Shown here: positions 59,163 through 64,000 of the stretch, piece after piece | How the letters are laid out: every line of letters starts with the position of its first letter | Numbering within the stretch: the stretch's first letter is position 1 | Assembly: GCA_040954595.2 (NCBI GenBank) | Contig: CM082597.2 | Span: 4,960,001-5,024,000 of the forward strand | Source: Balanoglossus misakiensis | Taxonomy: Eukaryota > Hemichordata | DNA length: 64,000 nucleotides | Direction: 5' to 3' | Translations under genes and position numbers: made by a program | Notes under the pieces: generated by a model | Seen by the model: the letters and a program-made list of their open reading frames with translations, nothing else | Told to the model about the DNA's origin: nothing | Database searches by the model: none

Positions 59163-61954
59163 GATACCTGGAAATGTAAACAAACGGGAACATTTTGTTG
59201 GCGAAACTTGAAAAACAATGTAGTGAAAGCTTACTGTGGTATAGTAACATCAACGCGCTATACAATTTTATGGTCAATTAATTGACCCAAAGAAATTTGT
59301 AATATCGCGTGATATTTATTACCATTCCAATGTGTATCATTCTACAGCCTTCAAGGTGAAGTTCAAACAGTTTGTGATTCTGTCCAAGTATCTTATCTTT
59401 ATGACAGATTGTATGTCGTGTTTCAAACAAGTCACGGGCACGCAAATATTTCAATTTTTTTTGTTCGGCGTCTATGCTTGCCATCCTGAGCAAATATGAC
59501 AATGAAAAAAAGCAAATATGTTTTTATCCTAGCGACAATGTTGTCCATGCAACACAATACTACTTATTGGCTTAACTGGGCTGTGGGCTAGTGAGCAACG
59601 ATGTGTGATTAAACTTCTCGTCAAAAAACTTGTAGTGGTCTAATTTTGTTGCAGTGGGGTTTTTTACACACACACATAAACGTGCACTGCCGAAGTTTTG
59701 TATCGTTCATTTTAACACTGGTAAATCATATAATGTCATTCACGAAGTACCTATCCCACCCTTTCTGCGAAAAACGATTGATTGAGCTCATAATGTTGAT
59801 TTGAAATCAATATTCATTTTTATGAACTCTCTCGATTTGAGGAAGAGAGGTAGAAGTTGTCTGTTGGATTTTACAACCCCCCCCCCCACCTTCCCCCACT
59901 CTCTCCTCCTCTCTCGCAAAAACATACAAGAACCTCAAAACCAACTTCACATCCACATTACTTTGCAAAGGTACGTCGTTGGCAATATCATCATAGCCCT
60001 AGTTTATAAGTTTCCCATATGATACTTTTGTTGAGCGGAACAGGGCGTTTTAACACAAAAAAGAGGAAACGAAATTGAGTCATCCCACCCACTGGCTCGT
60101 ATGAAAAAAAATCATACTTACCACAACTAATTCAGATTCCTGTATACACGAAGACGAGTTGTTGAAAATGAGTTTTTTTACCGACTGCGTTCTGTTCAGG
60201 AGCGCGACTGCTTTAAACTGGTTGGACAGTTGAGACTGTCCGGTTTATTTGGTCAAATATATAGGTGTTGTTTACATAGGACAATATCGTGTCAGTAATT
60301 TATGATTGATGGATATTTTTGTGCTAACAAATCATGACTCATTCCCCACCGCTGCTGTTGTTACTATATGTGCCAGATCAACAAACATCAAAACAAGTGT
60401 TAAATTTGCGAAGGAATGCACACTGACGTAAATAAAACGACGTATGATAACAGACAAAGCTTTATGTATGCAGGTGATGTATGGTTTAAACCACATGTTT
60501 TTATTTGGATAGAGTTTGTTATCGTTCTGTTGTCATTACAGCAGACAGGTCGTTTGAACCCCGGTGAGGTTGTTCCCACTGCAATGCAACTTTAAAATGC
60601 AAACACATACTGTTGACGATCGGATTGATAAACCTTGCATACCGCCTTTCTTAGAGTGTTACGAATACCAATTGGTCATGTTAACTTTAAACTTTTAACA
60701 CAGGCGACTGAGGTTATAACGATGGTCACAATGCTGGTGATAATAATGCGTGCATGTGCTCGTCAGCGGTGAGCTGGTGTCAGCACTGGACTCCTCCCAA
60801 CGGTGTTGAAATCGTGGGGCGATGTCCGATTTGACAGCTACTGAGTTATGACTGATTTACCTGGTATCAGGGAATGGTAGCGTTGCCAAGTACCTAGATA
60901 GGCCATGACGCATGATGTGATGTGATGACGGTGGTGATGAGGGGGGTGGGGATTTGCACGAGGTCGTCAATTTGAAGGCCAACGTTTTGTCTTGCTTGTA
61001 AAAACAAACTCCAGCAGGTCAGTTCCTTTTACTTGGTATTTTTGTTTGAGTTTTCGTGATTCACACTCAAGTATAATTATGATAATGAGGGTATGGCTGA
61101 CATTTCCTATCAAGAGACTACCATGTCAACGCCATAGTGAACCTGTCGCCAGTTTTCACAAGATTATAAGTCTCATAGCTTTCACCATATTTTCCCCGCA
61201 AAATTTGGATCAAGACCTGCAGACAGCGGAAATAAATAATCGGTCATTCTGATACTTTGTAACGGAAAAAATAAAACAAGTGAAAAAGTTGATTGACTTT
61301 AATATACCAACTACAAAGACAGACATGTCTGACCAAAGGAAGTCATGAAATACAGTAAACATATTTCTTCTATCTCTTACTGCAGTGAGTTGTTGACTTT
61401 TTACCAAGAATGCAATTATTATAATGTGACTTGACCCCTTAGCACAAAGTGAACACCAGACCAACAGTTAGGAACATGCTGTATGATACTGAGAAGTACG
61501 TCCAAATTTCTATACGCTACTCCTTAACCAAACTTGGGCCTGCGTCTTTTCTTCCAGGCCAGTCTGGTGATAATTTCCAATTGGTTACAAGAATTAATCA
61601 GTTAAAATTGTCAACAACTTCGATATTCACTTTAAAAGCACTATTTTAAATTTTCTCCAAAGAGTACACACAAGCAGTGGCGGCCATTTTGAATTTCAAA
61701 TTTGAGACGGTTTCGCTCAACCATTCAAAATTTTGCACGGTGACCCTAATTTCTATTCTTAGTTTTAAAAGTGAAAATTCTAAAGTTACTTTAGTTAAAT
61801 ATGGGAAAAAAATTTAGAGGCGCATTCTACCTTTGTTAAATAAAACGCCATCAATAATCTGTTCGGTAACAGTGGCATTTTCTCAATGGCCAAATTTGAC
61901 CTATGACACGGTGTGACCCATGACACTACATGACGTCACAATCTCCCAGACCAA
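59163..61954. other. Intergenic between Ly6 B and Ly6 C
   Basis: Poly-C near 59877-59887 and otherwise only short random frames. A 30-bp segment near 61329-61358 (gaccaaaggaagtcatgaaa and onward) recurs at about 35294-35324, a trace of a dispersed repeat. No gene recognised. Confidence 0.5.
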
Positions 61955-63600
61955 TCAGGGAGATGTAAGGAAGATGGCGACAGCAGAGGTCATCGCCATG
62001 GCGACCAGGGACGTCGTGATGCGGAGGGCGTCTCCACCATCGCCACCACTGTCGCCGCCCTCACCCGGAGGGGTGTCCGTGTTACACAGTCTCCCTTCGC
62101 AGCATTTGGTTTCCAGACCTGCAATACAACCATAACGTGTGATTTTCAGGTCTTTATCTCACTTGTACATCAACTTGGCACCTGTTCAGTTTTATGTTAC
62201 ACATCATGCAACCTGGACTATACTATTATTTTTGGGACGTGTCGAAGAGTTACGAGGGTAAGTGGCCCCTCTCTCGCCCTGCATATTGAAGAATAAGAGC
62301 GTATTTGCCATAAACTTACGTGTACTTCCAACCATCGAATCGCTTGGAGTGCACAAGGTGTTGCACGATCTCGTGAAATCAGTGACCTCGTCGCCCGTGT
62401 AGGAGAAGATTGTCTGTACGAAAAATGCACACGAGAATTACAAGCTGTATCTTTTCGCTATGTTTTCGGCTTTTTAGTTTTGCGTAACTACCGCAGTTTA
62501 TTGTCCAAATTTCTGAAATCAAATGACGTCTGCTATGCACAGAAATTTGCCTCTTCGTTCTTTGTCTTATTCAGTACATATCTCAGGTGCTTCAAAACCA
62601 GAAAAATAAGAACTTACTGTGCACTTAGCACACAACGATGCCCCTGACATTGTATTGGTGTCGCCACTTGGATTCAAACAGTTGCTGTCGGCCGGGTGAC
62701 TGCACGAATAGCATTCATTTTCAGACGGGTCGGTATTGGCAACTGAAAAACATTACAGACAGACACACCAACATTCCTATTAAAGCACATGTACAATCTA
62801 AACGTTGAAAGAGCTGATACGTTTGTGTGAACGACGTTCTAAATCGCCCTCACACGACAGGTAGAGGGATAGAGAGGGAGAGGGGGGGGTAGAGAGAGAC
62901 CATATTTCGAATACATGAATTGACCTTCCGGTCACATGCGTCATTTTACCGCATGCTCTGTGACGAATTACAATGATTCACCCGCTCTTTGAATTCATAG
63001 TAACATGGTACAAGTATTGTGCTCTACTGACATGGCAACGAAGACCTGAAGGTCCACCTGACATAATAGGTGTGTTTTCGCTCGGATAGCAAACGACTGG
63101 ATGCGTGCCAGCAAAGCACAAAAGTACCCTATTCGTTGAATTGTGCGAATACGTTCCTTGACAGTAGAAAGGCCCCTTTATGTGTTGAAGTGTGTAAACG
63201 ATTTCACCAAAATCCTCAGTAAACAAACGTTCGCTCAAGGGCTCGCTGGCCATCCAGCGGCCACAGAGAATAATATACGTGGCCCTGAATTGGATTGTAC
63301 CACGTCGTTATACTGCTCAATATATAAGAATAAAGAATACGTCACGGCTTGGCGTGAAACTAAATCAGACAATGGTTTATATACATGTACGTAGGTAGAA
63401 ATTGGCCGATTTTTCTACGAACCAGGCTCTGAAAACAACACCTATAATCCAGATTTCTGTCAAAGTTCTGGCATCGAGACAAACGTGATGGATAGACACG
63501 AATGCGAAATTATCATAATATACTTTATAGCAGTACTTACGCATCGTGTCCGGGTCGTGATCGTTACACAATTCACTGCTACAACAGCTGACTATGGTTC
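61955..63600 (-). CDS. Ly6/uPAR protein C, two or more LU domains, partial at right edge
   Basis: Visible exons: 63541-63600, 62618-62742, 62320-62413, 61955-62118. The first ends an LU domain (SCCSSELCN). It splices in phase 1 straight into the first exon of another LU domain (NECYSCSHPADSNC), which ends KCCEGRLCN. A Gly/Asp-rich linker and a hydrophobic GPI-type tail (TTSLVAMAMTSAVAIFL) follow. The protein therefore has at least two LU domains in tandem, as in uPAR-type proteins. The start, signal peptide and first part of the earlier domain lie beyond the window or in unrecognised sequence at 63601-64000. Phases 1, 0, 1 are the same as genes A and B. Confidence 0.85.
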
Positions 63601-63761
63601 CTGTGGAGACAAATATTGGCCTGTACGATTTGTGTTGGACTTTACATTCCATAGATCAGATGAACACAGTTTCATGACTCTCACCCCCCTCTCTCATTAT
63701 CTATCTCTTACTCACTCGCTCTCTCTCACTCAGATCCGATCCGATCAAATGTGTTGCTGTC

Positions 63762-63841
63762 TCTATCTGTCTGTCTGTTTGTCTCGTCTGTCTGTATGTC
63801 TGTCTGTCTGCCTGCCTGCCTGCCTGCCTGCCTGGCTGGCT
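63762..63841. repeat. GTCT then GCCT microsatellite
   Basis: Tandem gtct units that change to gcct units, followed to 63960 by further degenerate ctgtct sequence. It lies upstream of the visible exons of Ly6 C. The Cys/Leu-rich plus-strand frame is an artefact. Confidence 0.95.
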
Positions 63842-64000
63842 ATATATCCCCCTCTTCTTTCACTCACCCGATTCCTGTATCAGGGGAACATATCAAATCA
63901 AATGTCGCTGTCTCTAACTGTCTCCTGCCTGTCGCTCTGTTTGTCTACCTGTCTATATACTAGTATCTCCCTCTTTTTGTCTTTCTTTCTCTCCCCCCCC

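Noticed and set aside
63751-63963. Cys/Leu-rich plus-strand frame that might look like a small secreted protein
   Set aside because: It is translation of the GTCT/GCCT microsatellite.

Overview
This is nuclear DNA from an animal. Genes are split by GT-AG introns, intergenic distances are several kilobases, and the sequence is rich in microsatellites, minisatellites and short palindromic elements. An NXPE-type esterase family, a galactose 3-O-sulfotransferase, a GPI-anchored aminopeptidase P and clustered Ly6/uPAR genes together suggest an invertebrate deuterostome such as a cephalochordate or hemichordate. That placement is inference; no species is assigned. No bacterial, viral, CRISPR or operon structure is seen.

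Layout: 1-14000 holds no recognisable gene, only microsatellites and a palindromic element near 6.4-6.7 kb. A one-exon galactose 3-O-sulfotransferase lies on the minus strand (14001-15053), with a TTAA-flanked piggyBac-like MITE just upstream. A 389-bp palindromic element with a target-site duplication (17.6-18.0 kb) and a poly-C-containing satellite of about 150-bp units (18.4-20.2 kb) follow. Two tandem five-exon NXPE paralogues lie on the plus strand (22492-25393 and 26695-29459). A second copy of the TTAA MITE sits just after the stop of the first. On the minus strand, a 22-exon membrane aminopeptidase P (XPNPEP2-like, 688 aa) spans 34207-51485. It is followed by three Ly6/uPAR genes (52513-54669, 57426-59162, and 61955 to beyond the right edge). 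The third has at least two LU domains.

Most recognised products pass through the secretory pathway. The sulfotransferase and NXPE proteins look like Golgi glycan-modifying enzymes. The aminopeptidase and the Ly6 proteins look like GPI-anchored surface proteins. There is no direct sign that they act in one pathway. The most interesting points are a 93-bp tandem duplication in the aminopeptidase gene that creates a possible in-frame 21-nt microexon, altered catalytic-shell residues in the same enzyme, and transposon insertions that date after the NXPE duplication.
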